Numbered from the stretch's first letter, positions 1 to 8,950 are shown. The stretch: DNA of 64,000 bases from Streptomyces sp. DSM 110735 (GCF_016482685.1 NZ_JACYHF010000007.1:124001-188000); one strand, 5' to 3'. Made by a program: numbers and translations. Notes: generated by a model not told the origin, from the sequence alone.

Positions 1-744
1 GTGCCGGAGCGGGTGCCGTTCGTGCGGACGGTGGCGGCGCAGGTCGCCGGGTCCTTCGTGAAGATCGTCGCCCCGGCGGCGGTCGGCGGTGTCGCGCTGA
101 ACACGCGTTTCCTCCAGCGGCAGGGCGTACGGCCGGGTCTCGCGGTGGCGAGCGTCGGTGCCTCGCAGTTGTTCGGGCTCGGCTGTCACATCCTGATGCT
201 GCTGTCCTTCGGCTATCTGACCGGTACCGAGAAGACGCCCTCGCTGTCGCCGTCCCGCACGGTCATCGCGGGTCTGCTGACGGTGGCGGTCCTGGTGCTG
301 GTGGTGACCTCGGTGCCGCTGCTGCGGAAGTTCGTGGTCACGCGGGTGCGGTCGCTGTTCGCGGGGGTCGTGCCGCGCATGCTGGACGTGCTCCAGCGGC
401 CACAGAAGCTCGTCACCGGCATCGGCGGCATGCTCCTGCTGACCGGCTGCTTCGTGATGTGCCTGGACGCCTCGATCCGCGCCTTCGGCGACGAGTCGGC
501 GCACCTCAGCATCGCGAGCGTCGCGGTCGTCTTCCTCGCGGGCAACGCGCTGGGCTCCGCCGCGCCGACGCCGGGTGGTGTGGGCGCGGTCGAGGCGACG
601 CTGACCGTGGGTCTGATCGCGGTGGGGCTGCCGAAGGAGGTCGCGGCTCCGGCGGTGCTGCTGTTCCGTCTGCTGACGCTGTGGCTGCCGGTGCTGCCGG
701 GGTGGCTGTCGTTCAACCACCTCACCCGCAAGGGGGCGCTGTAG
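1..744 (+). CDS. Flippase-like membrane protein (UPF0104/LPG-synthase TM family), 3' part
   Basis: The visible 247 residues form several hydrophobic segments and carry the family hallmark PTPGGVGAVEA near residues 189-199, which marks the UPF0104/YbhN group (the membrane half of lysylphosphatidylglycerol synthases). The family acts in the plasma membrane, probably in lipid or lipid-linked substrate translocation. The frame is open from the first base and family members are longer, so the gene very likely begins upstream of the window and the GTG at base 1 is probably internal. Substrate cannot be read from this sequence. It is co-directional with the next gene, about 100 bases away. Confidence 0.8.
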   Translation: MPERVPFVRTVAAQVAGSFVKIVAPAAVGGVALNTRFLQRQGVRPGLAVASVGASQLFGLGCHILMLLSFGYLTGTEKTPSLSPSRTVIAGLLTVAVLVLVVTSVPLLRKFVVTRVRSLFAGVVPRMLDVLQRPQKLVTGIGGMLLLTGCFVMCLDASIRAFGDESAHLSIASVAVVFLAGNALGSAAPTPGGVGAVEATLTVGLIAVGLPKEVAAPAVLLFRLLTLWLPVLPGWLSFNHLTRKGAL

Positions 745-843
745 GGGCTGCGGCGGGGGGCGTCGCGGCGGCTCGGGGCGGGGTCGTACCTCGTACGGCC
801 CGTGCCCCGCGCGCGGTGGCGCGCACGCCGTGAGGATGGGGGC

Positions 844-2388
844 ATGGCGATCCCCTCCCGGCCGCGCGCAGCGGCTCTGACCACCGGTGTCCTCCTCCTC
901 GGGACGCTGCTGGGCGGCTGCGACAGTTCGCCGTCGACCGGGGATCTGACGAAGCAGAAGCTGGACTGGAAGGACTGCCCGGCACCCTCCGCGGCGGAGG
1001 GCGGCGGTCCGGCGCCCTCCCCGCTGCCCGGCGGCGCCGAGTGGCAGTGCGCGACCATGCGGGCGCCGCTGGACTGGGCGAAGCCCAAGGGCGACACGAT
1101 CGGCATCGCCCTGATCCGCGCCAAGGCCAGCGGACCGGCGAACGAGCGCATCGGCTCCCTGGTGTTCAACTTCGGCGGTCCCGGCGGCAGCGGCGTCACC
1201 ACGCTGCCCGCGTTCGGCGAGGACTACGCGGCTCTGCGCACCCGCTACGACCTGGTGAGCTTCGACCCGCGCGGGGTGGGCCGCAGCGATCCGGTGAAGT
1301 GCGAGAGCAACGCACAGCTCGACGTGTACTTCCAGCAGGACGCGACGCCGGACACGACGAACGAGGAGAAGCAACTCGTCAGCCGTACGAGGAAGTTCAA
1401 CGACGCCTGCGAGCGGAACTCCGGGAAGGTCCTGCCGCACGTCCGCACCACCGACGCGGCGCGCGACATGGACCTCATGCGCCAGGTCCTCGGCGACTCC
1501 AAGCTGCACTACTTCGGCATCTCCTACGGCACCGAACTGGGCGGCGTCTACGCCCACTTGTTCCCCAAGCGGGTCGGTCGTGCCGTCTTCGACGCGGTCG
1601 TGGACCCCACCCAGACACCGGAGGAGGGAGCGCTCGGCCAGGCCCGCGGCTTCCAGCTCGCACTGGACAACTTCGCGGACGACTGCACGTCGCAGATCGA
1701 GGACTGCCCGGTGGGCGACACCCCCCAGGACGTGAAGGACCGCATCGCCGGACTCCTCAAGTCCCTGGAGAAGAAGCCCATTCCGGGTCTCCCCCCGCGC
1801 AAGCTGACCCAGACCGCCGCGACCAACGGCATCGCCCAGTCCCTGTACTCCAAGGACTTCTGGGAGTACCTGACCGAGGGACTGGAGGACGCCTACGAGG
1901 GCGACGGCAGAATCCTCATGCTGCTGTCCGACTCCATGAACGGCCGCGGCGAGAACGGCGAGTACAGCAACATCGCCTCCGCCAACGTCGCCATCAACTG
2001 CGCCGACGAGAAACCCCGTTACGACGCCGCCTACGTCCGCGGCAAGCTCCCCGCCTTCCGCTCCGCCTCCCCCGTCTTCGGCGACTACCTCGCCTGGGGC
2101 ATGGTCGGCTGCACCGACTGGCCCGTCCCCGGCGCCGCCGACCACCCCGACGTCCACGCCCCCGGCTCCGCCCCCATCCTCGTCGTCGGCAACACCGGCG
2201 ACCCCGCGACCCCGTACGAGGGCGCCCGCGCGATGGCCGACGCGCTCGGCGAGGGCGTAGGCGTCGAACTCACCTACAAGGGCCAGGGCCACGGCGCCTA
2301 CGACAGCAAGAACCGGTGCGTACAGGGCGCGGTGAACGGCTACTTGCTCGATGGGAAGGTGCCGGAGGCGAACACGGTGTGCTCCTGA
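844..2388 (+). CDS. Secreted alpha/beta-hydrolase lipoprotein, tripeptidyl aminopeptidase-like
   Basis: A 514-residue exported hydrolase of the Streptomyces tripeptidyl aminopeptidase (Slp/Tap) family. I chose the ATG at 844 because it is followed by a basic n-region and hydrophobic stretch ending in the lipobox LLGGC, and preceded by a GGATGGGGG ribosome site; an upstream in-frame ATG at 802 would bury the signal peptide. The nucleophile elbow is GISYGTELGG, the acid lies in GNTGDPATPYE and the histidine in GQGHGAYD, in the order expected for S-D-H with the C-terminal TAP-like domain. It should act outside the membrane, clipping N-terminal tripeptides or similar substrates; the actual substrate is inferred only. 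Confidence 0.88.
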   Translation: MAIPSRPRAAALTTGVLLLGTLLGGCDSSPSTGDLTKQKLDWKDCPAPSAAEGGGPAPSPLPGGAEWQCATMRAPLDWAKPKGDTIGIALIRAKASGPANERIGSLVFNFGGPGGSGVTTLPAFGEDYAALRTRYDLVSFDPRGVGRSDPVKCESNAQLDVYFQQDATPDTTNEEKQLVSRTRKFNDACERNSGKVLPHVRTTDAARDMDLMRQVLGDSKLHYFGISYGTELGGVYAHLFPKRVGRAVFDAVVDPTQTPEEGALGQARGFQLALDNFADDCTSQIEDCPVGDTPQDVKDRIAGLLKSLEKKPIPGLPPRKLTQTAATNGIAQSLYSKDFWEYLTEGLEDAYEGDGRILMLLSDSMNGRGENGEYSNIASANVAINCADEKPRYDAAYVRGKLPAFRSASPVFGDYLAWGMVGCTDWPVPGAADHPDVHAPGSAPILVVGNTGDPATPYEGARAMADALGEGVGVELTYKGQGHGAYDSKNRCVQGAVNGYLLDGKVPEANTVCS

Positions 2389-2435
2389 GGCGGTTGTCGT
2401 ACCTTCGAGTGGGCTCCCGAGTCGACAGGAAGACC

Positions 2436-3473
2436 ATGACGCAGGCCGACCGTCGGATCGAGGACCTTCTGCGCAGCGGCGTCCGTCAGCGGGTCCACCC
2501 CGGGGCGGTGTGGGCCGTGGGTGACGCGGACGGCACGCGGGACAGTGGTGCCGTCGGCCTGCTGGACCCCGGGCGCCCCGGTGATCCGATGCGGCTGGAC
2601 ACGCCATTCGATCTCGCCAGCCTCACCAAGATCCTCGCCGTGTGGTCCGTCATCGGCACCCTCGTGGAGGCGGGAAAGCTGGAGACGCGGATGCCGCTGG
2701 GGAGCTTCTGGCCCGAGGTCGCCGGACATCCCCTCGCGGCGGTCACCGCGCACCAGTTGCTCACCCACACCGCGGGACTGCCGCTGCGCGCCAACCTCCG
2801 GAAGCTCTACGGGTCCGACCCCCAGGACGTGCGCGACGGCGTGCTGCACGAGGCGCCGCGCCGTCCCCCGGGCGAAGCCGTCGAGTACACCGACCGTGCC
2901 GCCCTCGTCCTCGGCTACCTCGCCGAGCACCTCGCGGACCGGCCACTGGACCGGCTCGCCACCGAGCGCGTCTGGTCACCCCTCGGCATGACCTGTACCC
3001 GCTTCGGTCCCCTCCCCGCCGACACCGCCGCCCGGTGCGCCCCGACGGAGTACGACGACACCACCGGCGCCCATCTCCGGGGTACCGTCCACGACTTCTC
3101 CGCCCGCCTGCTCGGCGGTGTCTGCGGCATCTCCGGCGTCTTCTCCGTCGCCGACGACCTGGCCCGCTTCCTGCGACACCTCCTCTCCCCGGCGGAGGGC
3201 TCCTTCGGTCCCACCTGGGTGAAGGACTCGCTGCGCCTCCACACGGGCGAACTCACCCCGGCACGCGGCCTCTTCTGGCACCCCGCCCCCGGTACCACCC
3301 CCGGCGAGGACATCTGGACCCACTACGGCTTCACGGGGACCGGCATGTGGGTCAGCCCGAAGCAGGGACGCTGGGCGGTCCTCCTCACCAACAAGCTCTA
3401 CTACGGCCGGGATCGAGCCCCGATCACCGTCATCCGCGACGGATTCCGAGCGGCGGCCTTCGCACGGCCGTAG
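2436..3473 (+). CDS. Serine hydrolase, class C beta-lactamase/DD-peptidase fold
   Basis: A 345-residue member of the beta-lactamase-related (Pfam Beta-lactamase) family. The catalytic SxxK is SLTK at residues 62-65, the tyrosine motif is EYTDRAA (Tyr about 151), and the third element is HYGFTGTG, an HxG variant of KTG. No signal peptide is visible, so the product is probably cytoplasmic and more likely an esterase or D-aminopeptidase-type enzyme than a drug-resistance beta-lactamase. ATG 2436 follows an AGGAAG site. The frame is open far upstream, but that extension runs across the preceding gene and is not coding. It lies 47 bases after the peptidase gene. Confidence 0.85.
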   Translation: MTQADRRIEDLLRSGVRQRVHPGAVWAVGDADGTRDSGAVGLLDPGRPGDPMRLDTPFDLASLTKILAVWSVIGTLVEAGKLETRMPLGSFWPEVAGHPLAAVTAHQLLTHTAGLPLRANLRKLYGSDPQDVRDGVLHEAPRRPPGEAVEYTDRAALVLGYLAEHLADRPLDRLATERVWSPLGMTCTRFGPLPADTAARCAPTEYDDTTGAHLRGTVHDFSARLLGGVCGISGVFSVADDLARFLRHLLSPAEGSFGPTWVKDSLRLHTGELTPARGLFWHPAPGTTPGEDIWTHYGFTGTGMWVSPKQGRWAVLLTNKLYYGRDRAPITVIRDGFRAAAFARP

Positions 3474-3483
3474 GCTCTGCCCG

Positions 3484-4212
3484 ATGAAGACCGGCAGCTC
3501 TCCGGACCGCGCCAAGCAGGCGGTACGCACGCAGATCTGGGACGCCCTGACCTCCGCAAACGCCGTTCACGACACCTCTGTTCACGGGCGCATCCCGAAC
3601 TTCAAGGGAGCGCAGGCAGCGGCGGCCAGACTCGCGACGCTCCCGGAGTGGCAGCGGGCGGCCATCGTCAAAGCGGTGCCGGACAAGGCGCAACTGCCGG
3701 TGCGGGCGCGAGCCTTGGAAGAGGGGAAGACCGTCTACATGGCGGTGCCGAAGCTGGCCTCCGTCAAGCCCTTCTACCTCCTGGACCCCGCCACCCTCAC
3801 CGTGCCGCCCGTCGAAGCCGCCTCCAGCCGCACCGCGGCGACCATCGCCCCGACGGTCGACGTCGGCTCCCTCCGCCCTCTGGACCTGATCGTGCTGGGG
3901 TCCGTCGCCGTCAACCGCGACGGCGCCCGCATCGGCAAGGGCGCCGGGTACGCGGACATCGAGTTCGCCCTGCTGACGGAGGCGGGGCTCGTGACACCGA
4001 GGACCCTCGTCGTCACAACCGTTCACCGAGTCCAGGTGACCGGGATTCCGATCCCCACGACACAGCACGACGTGGGCGTCGACTTGATCGTCACGCCGGA
4101 CGAGACCATCGCGTGCCCGAACCCCCACCGACCGACCGGCATCGACTGGTCCGCCCTCACGGCGGAGCAGATCGCGGCAATACCGTCGCTGGCGGCGCGG
4201 TACCCAGCCTGA
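3484..4212 (+). CDS. 5-formyltetrahydrofolate cyclo-ligase-like protein
   Basis: 242 residues with the NagB/RpiA-like 5-FCL fold: an N-terminal KxxxR-type region (AKQAVRTQIWDAL), a central VYMAVPKL strand, the nucleotide-loop-like GARIGKGAGYADIEFALL (residues 155-172) and the C-terminal DLIVTPDETI strand. Canonical enzymes convert 5-formyl-THF to methenyl-THF using ATP. This protein is longer than bacterial YgfA (about 190 aa) and resembles the eukaryotic MTHFSD-like group, so folate activity is not assured. It begins 10 bases after the serine hydrolase stop, suggesting co-transcription. Confidence 0.75.
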   Translation: MKTGSSPDRAKQAVRTQIWDALTSANAVHDTSVHGRIPNFKGAQAAAARLATLPEWQRAAIVKAVPDKAQLPVRARALEEGKTVYMAVPKLASVKPFYLLDPATLTVPPVEAASSRTAATIAPTVDVGSLRPLDLIVLGSVAVNRDGARIGKGAGYADIEFALLTEAGLVTPRTLVVTTVHRVQVTGIPIPTTQHDVGVDLIVTPDETIACPNPHRPTGIDWSALTAEQIAAIPSLAARYPA

Positions 4213-4232
4213 GTGCGGGCACACCAGCGGTC

Positions 4233-4418
4233 CTACAGCGCCTCCGGCGGCAAAATGAACAACCCCGCCACCTTTTCGTCGTCGTCGAAGGCGACCCGCG
4301 CCTTCATGTCGCCCGCCTCGTAGCGGAGGGGGACGTCGACGGCCGTGTGGTCGCCGATGCGGCGGACGAAGGGGGCTGCCTGAGCACCTGTTCCGCCTGG
4401 GAACGGCGGCAGCGGCAA
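4233..4418 (-). pseudogene. Remnant of a DUF3887-type C-terminal domain
   Basis: The open frame ends in YEAGDMKARVAFDDDEKVAG followed by LFILPPEAL, which matches the last strands of the DUF3887 domain (usually fused in front of or behind secreted alpha/beta hydrolases). Nothing upstream encodes the rest of the domain, there is no ribosome site before its first ATG, and the moeZ terminator hairpin abuts it. I read it as the tail of a decayed gene; a short functional peptide is possible but not supported. Confidence 0.5.
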
Positions 4419-4420
4419 CG

Positions 4421-4467
4421 AGAGAGGCCCACCGCGCCCGCACGAATGCGGCGCCGTGGGCCTCTCT
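4421..4467 (-). terminator. Hairpin terminator downstream of moeZ
   Basis: AGAGAGGCCCAC (4421-4432) pairs perfectly with GTGGGCCTCTCT (4456-4467). It sits 13 bases beyond the moeZ stop codon in the reading direction and lacks a long U-run, as is common in Streptomyces. Confidence 0.75.
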
Positions 4468-4480
4468 CAAGCAGACAGAC

Positions 4481-5659
4481 TCAGTACACCGGCTTCTCCG
4501 GCTCCACCTGGTTCACCCAGCCGATCACGCCGCCGCCCACGTGGACCGCGTCAGCGAACCCCGCCGACTTCAGGACCGCGAGGACCTCCGCGCTGCGGAC
4601 GCCTGTCTTGCAGTGGAGGACGATGCGCTTGTCGTGGGGGAGGGATTCCAGGGCGGAGCCCATGAGGAACTCGTTCTTGGGGATGAGCTTGGCGCCGGGG
4701 ATGGAGACGATCTCGTACTCGTTGGGCTCGCGGACGTCGATGATCTCGATGTTCTCGCCGTCGTCGATCCACTCCTTGAGCTGCTTGGGAGTGATCGTGG
4801 AGCCGGTGGCGGCCTCCTGGGCCTCCTCGGAGACGACGCCGCAGAACGCCTCGTAGTCGATCAGCTCCGTGACGGTCGGGTTCTCGCCGCACACCGCGCA
4901 GTTGGGGTCCTTGCGGACCTTGACCTGGCGGTACTGCATCTCCAGGGCGTCGTAGATCATCAGGCGCCCGACCAGCGGGTCACCGATGCCCGCGAGGAGC
5001 TTGATCGCCTCGTTGACCTGGATGGAGCCGATCGACGCGCAGAGGACACCCAGCACGCCGCCCTCGGCGCAGGAGGGGACCATGCCGGGCGGCGGGGGCT
5101 CCGGGTAGAGGCAGCGGTAGCAGGGGCCGTACTCGGACCAGAAGACGGACGCCTGGCCGTCGAAGCGGTAGATCGAGCCCCAGACGTACGGCTTGTTCAG
5201 CAGCACGCACGCGTCGTTGACCAGGTAGCGCGTGGCGAAGTTGTCCGTGCCGTCCACGATCAGGTCGTACTGACCGAAGATCTCCAGCACGTTCTCGGCT
5301 TCGAGCCGCTCCTCGTGCAGGACGACGTTCACGTACGGGTTGATGCCCTTGACCGTGTCCCGGGCGGACTCGGCCTTGGAGCGGCCGATGTCGGCCTGGC
5401 TGTGGATGATCTGGCGCTGGAGGTTCGACTCGTCGACCTCGTCGAACTCCACGATGCCGAGCGTGCCGACACCCGCCGCCGCCAGGTACATCAGCGCGGG
5501 CGAGCCCAGGCCGCCGGCACCCACACAGAGCACCTTGGCGTTCTTCAGCCGCTTCTGCCCGTCCATCCCGACGTCCGGGATGATCAGGTGGCGGGAGTAC
5601 CGGCGGACCTCGTCTACGGTGAGCTCTGCGGCGGGCTCGACCAGGGGTGGCAGCGACAC
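4481..5659 (-). CDS. moeZ: Adenylyltransferase/sulfurtransferase MoeZ
   Basis: A 392-residue fusion of an E1-like ThiF/MoeB domain and a C-terminal rhodanese domain. The nucleotide motif GAGGLG is at residues 47-52, two CxxC pairs (CYRC and CAVC) form the structural zinc site, and the rhodanese loop HCKTGVRS has its catalytic cysteine at about residue 350. The family adenylates the C-terminal glycine of small sulfur carriers (MoaD, ThiS, CysO) and then thiocarboxylates it, feeding molybdopterin, thiamine and cysteine synthesis. In actinomycetes one MoeZ serves several carriers, including those of secondary metabolism. It stands alone with its own terminator; the gene upstream on the same strand starts a separate functional group. 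Confidence 0.95.
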   Translation of the reverse strand: MSLPPLVEPAAELTVDEVRRYSRHLIIPDVGMDGQKRLKNAKVLCVGAGGLGSPALMYLAAAGVGTLGIVEFDEVDESNLQRQIIHSQADIGRSKAESARDTVKGINPYVNVVLHEERLEAENVLEIFGQYDLIVDGTDNFATRYLVNDACVLLNKPYVWGSIYRFDGQASVFWSEYGPCYRCLYPEPPPPGMVPSCAEGGVLGVLCASIGSIQVNEAIKLLAGIGDPLVGRLMIYDALEMQYRQVKVRKDPNCAVCGENPTVTELIDYEAFCGVVSEEAQEAATGSTITPKQLKEWIDDGENIEIIDVREPNEYEIVSIPGAKLIPKNEFLMGSALESLPHDKRIVLHCKTGVRSAEVLAVLKSAGFADAVHVGGGVIGWVNQVEPEKPVY

Positions 5660-5722
5660 GGGGACTCCGTTGGTCGGTCGTTCACTACGGTTGTTCTTCC
5701 CGTAACACTGCCACGCGTTTCT

Positions 5723-6541
5723 TCATTCCGAGACACCCGTTCCGACCCGCGAGACGATTTCGTCCCAGTAGCCGGGCATGGTCTCCCAGGGATTCTCCTG
5801 GCCGCCCCGGTCGGTGCGGTCGGTGAGGTAGACGGTGCCCGCGCCCTGCCAGCGGGCGATGCGCAGCGCCTCCTCCAGATGACCGCGCGGCACGCCGTGG
5901 ACGACGTGACAGAAGCGGTCGGCCGGGTAGTCCGCCGTCCACTCCGCGACCTGGGACCAGCGGTACTCGCTCCAGGAGCCCCGGAAGGTCAGCAGTTGGT
6001 CGGCGTTCTCCGCGTACCCCGGGTGCGGATGGCAGCCGTGGCCGAGCACGATGTGGGCGCCCTCGCGCAGCGCGCGCAGGGTGGTGACCAGGCGGCGGAC
6101 CTCCGGGAGCGCGGCGCGGTCGGCGGGGCAGCGCTCCAGGAGGAAGCCGTCGACCTGGTACCAGTCGAGGTGGCGGTGGGCATCGCCGAGCAGGTCGGCG
6201 TGGGAGCGCGTCCCGTGGGCCAGGTCGAGATGACCGAGGACGCGGACCCCGCCGTTGCGCAGCCGCCCCGACGCCTCCAGGCACTGCGAGTCGGGGCGGA
6301 CACCCGGACCCGCCGCCACGTTGAGCACGACCCAGTCCAGGGGCGTGCCCGGGCGGGTGAGTTCCGCCCACTGGGACGGGGCGACCAGAGGATGGGCGAA
6401 GTCGTAGATCCCGAGACCGGTGCGGACAGCGGTCCCGGCGCCTCCCGCCTGCATCAGATCCGGTCCGCCCCGACCCGCCACGCCGGGACCGCCCCCACCC
6501 GCCAGGTCCGGCCCGCCGCCGCCCCCCGTCAGATTCGGCAC
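5723..6541 (-). CDS. Spherulation-specific family 4 (GH135-like) protein
   Basis: 272 residues: about 30 Gly/Pro-rich residues, then a TIM-barrel-like domain beginning GLGIYDFAHPLVAPSQW and containing the GVRVLGHLDLAHGTRS, YQVDGFLLERCPAD and GHGCHPHPGY strands. This is the spherulin-4 superfamily, whose fungal member Sph3 (GH135) cleaves galactosaminogalactan and is related to hydrolase domains in PelA. No clear signal peptide is visible. GTG 6541 overlaps the epimerase gene by 13 bases, so translation is probably coupled; an internal ATG at 6454 is an alternative start that would remove the Gly-rich leader. Linkage to a PelF-like glycosyltransferase supports a polysaccharide substrate. Confidence 0.78.
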   Translation of the reverse strand: MPNLTGGGGGPDLAGGGGPGVAGRGGPDLMQAGGAGTAVRTGLGIYDFAHPLVAPSQWAELTRPGTPLDWVVLNVAAGPGVRPDSQCLEASGRLRNGGVRVLGHLDLAHGTRSHADLLGDAHRHLDWYQVDGFLLERCPADRAALPEVRRLVTTLRALREGAHIVLGHGCHPHPGYAENADQLLTFRGSWSEYRWSQVAEWTADYPADRFCHVVHGVPRGHLEEALRIARWQGAGTVYLTDRTDRGGQENPWETMPGYWDEIVSRVGTGVSE

Positions 6542-7488
6542 GCCGCCTCCATCCAGATGTCGGCCAGGGACTCCTCCAGGTTGATCCGTGGGCGCCAGCC
6601 GAGCCGGTCGCGCGCCGTGCGCACGTCCGCCTGCTGCCAGCTTCCGCAGCCGTCCGGGTAGGGGAAGGCGACCGGCGCCGCGTGGTCGACGTCGCCGCGC
6701 GGATGACCGAGCGGACCGCGCAACGGGCCTGGCGGGGCGTCGAGTTCGTGCAGGGAGCCGCCGTATCCGGCGACCCGGGCGAGCACGGCGGCGGCGTCGC
6801 GCAGCCGGACCGCGCGGCCCGAGCCGATGTTGATGACGCCCTGCGCGGCGGAGAGCGAGGCGGCGTGCACGGCGCGCGCGACGTCGCGGACGTCCACGAA
6901 GTCGCGCTGGACGCCCAGTCCGCCGAGCTTCAGCTCGCCGTCGCCGGACTGCATGGCACGACGCATGGCCTCGGCGAGCCTGCCGAGCGGGGAGCCCGCC
7001 GGGGTGCCGGGTCCGGCGGGCGAGAACACCCGCAGGACGACGGCGTCGAGCCCCGAGCCGAGGACCAGTTCGGTCGCGGCGAGCTTGCTGACGCCGTACG
7101 GGCCGCCGGGGCGGGGTACGGCGTCCTCGGCGGTGGAGGAGCCGGGCTGGCTGGGACCGTACTCGGAGCCGCAGCCGATCTGCACCAGGCGTGCCCCGCA
7201 GCCGCTGCGGCGCAGTGCCTCGCAGACGGTGGCCACGGCGACCGTGTTGTGCCGGGTCAGCTCGCGGGCGCCGCCCCTGGTGGCACCCGCGCAGTTGACG
7301 ACGACTCCGGGGTGGACCGCGTCCAGGAACCGGGTGAGCGCGCCGGGGCTGCCGGTGGCGAGGTCGAAGCGGACGTCGGCGTCGTCGCCCCGCCCCAGCG
7401 CGGTGAGCTGGACGGCGGGGTCGGCGAGCAGCCGGTCGGCGACGAAGCGGCCGATGTATCCGTTGGCTCCGATCAGCAGGACCCTCAT
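6529..7488 (-). CDS. NAD-dependent sugar-nucleotide epimerase/dehydratase
   Basis: 319 residues of the extended SDR family. The Rossmann motif GANGYIG is at residues 8-14 and the catalytic YxxxK is in GPYGVSKLAA; the C-terminal region ends with the substrate-cap helices RTARDRLGWRPRINLEESL. Family members epimerise or dehydrate UDP- or dTDP-sugars; the exact substrate cannot be told, but UDP-GlcNAc/UDP-Glc 4-epimerisation would suit the cluster. The start ATG (7488) overlaps the stop of a 27-codon ORF as ATGA, and the 3' end overlaps the spherulin-4 gene. Confidence 0.85.
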   Translation of the reverse strand: MRVLLIGANGYIGRFVADRLLADPAVQLTALGRGDDADVRFDLATGSPGALTRFLDAVHPGVVVNCAGATRGGARELTRHNTVAVATVCEALRRSGCGARLVQIGCGSEYGPSQPGSSTAEDAVPRPGGPYGVSKLAATELVLGSGLDAVVLRVFSPAGPGTPAGSPLGRLAEAMRRAMQSGDGELKLGGLGVQRDFVDVRDVARAVHAASLSAAQGVINIGSGRAVRLRDAAAVLARVAGYGGSLHELDAPPGPLRGPLGHPRGDVDHAAPVAFPYPDGCGSWQQADVRTARDRLGWRPRINLEESLADIWMEAACRI

Positions 7489-7568
7489 CGGGCGGCTCCC
7501 GGGGTGCGCGGTGTGGCAGCTCCCACGGACCCGGACGCTCCGGGCGTTCCGTGTCGGGAGGTGGTCAT
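7485..7568 (-). CDS. 27-aa peptide translationally coupled to the epimerase
   Basis: An ATG at 7568 preceded at ideal distance by AAGGAGAA opens a 27-codon frame (starting MTTSRHGTPGASG, ending TPGAAR) whose TGA overlaps the epimerase ATG in the sequence ATGA. The strong ribosome site belongs to this short frame, while the epimerase ATG has no good site of its own. It may therefore serve as a translational feeder rather than a functional protein. Composition is Gly/Ala/Thr/Ser-rich with no recognisable family. Confidence 0.55.
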   Translation of the reverse strand: MTTSRHGTPGASGSVGAATPRTPGAAR

Positions 7569-7696
7569 CAGGTGTTCTCCTTCGCGGGGTCTGAGGGGCG
7601 GGGTCGGCCCCTGCGCGGGGCCTGGCGCCGTCCGCCGGGTACCGGCGCGCCCCGTACGGGCTGCGGCGGGACCGGTCGGAAAGGGCGGTGGGGGGT

Positions 7697-8950
7697 TCAC
7701 TCGGCCGCTCCGGTGGGAGCGTGCGCCGAGGCGCGGGTGAGGGTGCGCAGCGCGTGGACCAGCAGGACCACCGCGGCGGCGCCGCAGACGAGGACGGGTA
7801 CGGCGCCCGGTCCCCAGGCGTCCGTGAGGCGCTGGACGGGTGCGGCGGCGAAACCGCAGCCCGGCAGCCGTCCCGTCAGCACGAGGGCGGGAGCGGCGAG
7901 TTCGGCGGCCGCCGCCGAGCCGAGCACCACGGCGGGCGCGTGCCGGTGGTGGTACGCGGTGAGCAGCCGGGCGAGCAGCAGCAGCGCGCCGAGGGCGAGG
8001 GTCCGCGCGGGGGCGGAGGGCTCGCGCAGTACGGCGCCGGTGACGGCGAGCAGGGCGCCGAGCGCGGCCAGGTACAGCGCGAGGGTGCCCAGGAGCAGGG
8101 GGCGGGCGGCGGCGGTGAAGTCCTCCAGACCCCGGCTGCCCGCGAGCCTGCGGTGGGCGGTGGCGGCGAGGAGGTGGGCGCACCAGGCGGCCGGGGCGCA
8201 GGACAGCAGCAGGGCCAGGGTGGGCGCGAGGGCCACCGGCCAGGGTCCGTCCGGGGCGAGGGTCGGCGCGTCGTCGGGACCGCCGCTGATCACGGCGCCC
8301 AGGAAGCCGTCGCCGAGGAGGGCGTAGGCGAGCAGGCAGAGGACCGCCGTGCGGGTGCCGAGCGCGGGCTGCCGTACGGCGGTGCCGGGGCGGGTGGCGA
8401 GCGGGCCCCGGCGCAGGGCGGCGGCGACGGCACCGCCGACGAGGAGCAGGGCGCCGAGTCCGACGAGCAGCCGGGTCTGGCCGTGGGTGAGGAGCAGTCC
8501 GGCGGCGGCAGCGGCGGCGAGCGCGCCGGGCAGCAGGGTGAGCAGGACCCAGTCGGTGCGGATGCGGGGTCCGGGACCGGGGTCGGCCGGGGGCTGCGGG
8601 TCGTCGTCGCGGGGGACGCGGGCGTACAGCTCCTCGGCGAGCGAGAAGACGTCCCGGTGCCGGAAGCGGGCGGCGGTGCGGTCGGTGACGCCGTGCGCCT
8701 CCAGTCCGGCGGCGATCTCCAGCGCGTCGACCGCCCGCTCGCACAGGTCCCGGTGCTGGTGCAGCAGGGTCTTCACGGGGTCGGCGGTGCCGCGCCGGGG
8801 GGCGGGGCGCGGGGACACCTTCGGTGTCTCGGCGGCGACCGCCTCGACCGGTCCCGTGCCCTCGCCCCCGGCCGGGGCGTCCCCGTCCACGCGCGCGTCC
8901 ATCGTCGTACCGCCCCGCTCTCCCGCCGTTCTGCCCGCGCCGCCGCTCAT
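7697..8950 (-). CDS. Polytopic membrane protein of the PelF-like cluster
   Basis: 417 residues. The first 150 are soluble and include a conserved-looking segment (LLHQHRDLCERAVDALEIAA); from about residue 155 there are roughly eight or more Ala/Leu-rich transmembrane helices. I do not recognise a named family. The start ATG overlaps the glycosyltransferase stop (ATGA), so the two are made together. In Pel systems PelF works with the membrane transporter PelG; this protein occupies that position but shows no motif letting me equate it with PelG. A role in polymer export or membrane assembly is inference from context. Confidence 0.75.
   Translation of the reverse strand: MSGGAGRTAGERGGTTMDARVDGDAPAGGEGTGPVEAVAAETPKVSPRPAPRRGTADPVKTLLHQHRDLCERAVDALEIAAGLEAHGVTDRTAARFRHRDVFSLAEELYARVPRDDDPQPPADPGPGPRIRTDWVLLTLLPGALAAAAAAGLLLTHGQTRLLVGLGALLLVGGAVAAALRRGPLATRPGTAVRQPALGTRTAVLCLLAYALLGDGFLGAVISGGPDDAPTLAPDGPWPVALAPTLALLLSCAPAAWCAHLLAATAHRRLAGSRGLEDFTAAARPLLLGTLALYLAALGALLAVTGAVLREPSAPARTLALGALLLLARLLTAYHHRHAPAVVLGSAAAAELAAPALVLTGRLPGCGFAAAPVQRLTDAWGPGAVPVLVCGAAAVVLLVHALRTLTRASAHAPTGAAE

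Noticed and set aside
1041..2435. Arg-rich open frame continuous with the serine-hydrolase frame
   Set aside because: It overlaps the well-supported peptidase gene and has shadow-type composition; the hydrolase starts at 2436 with its own ribosome site.
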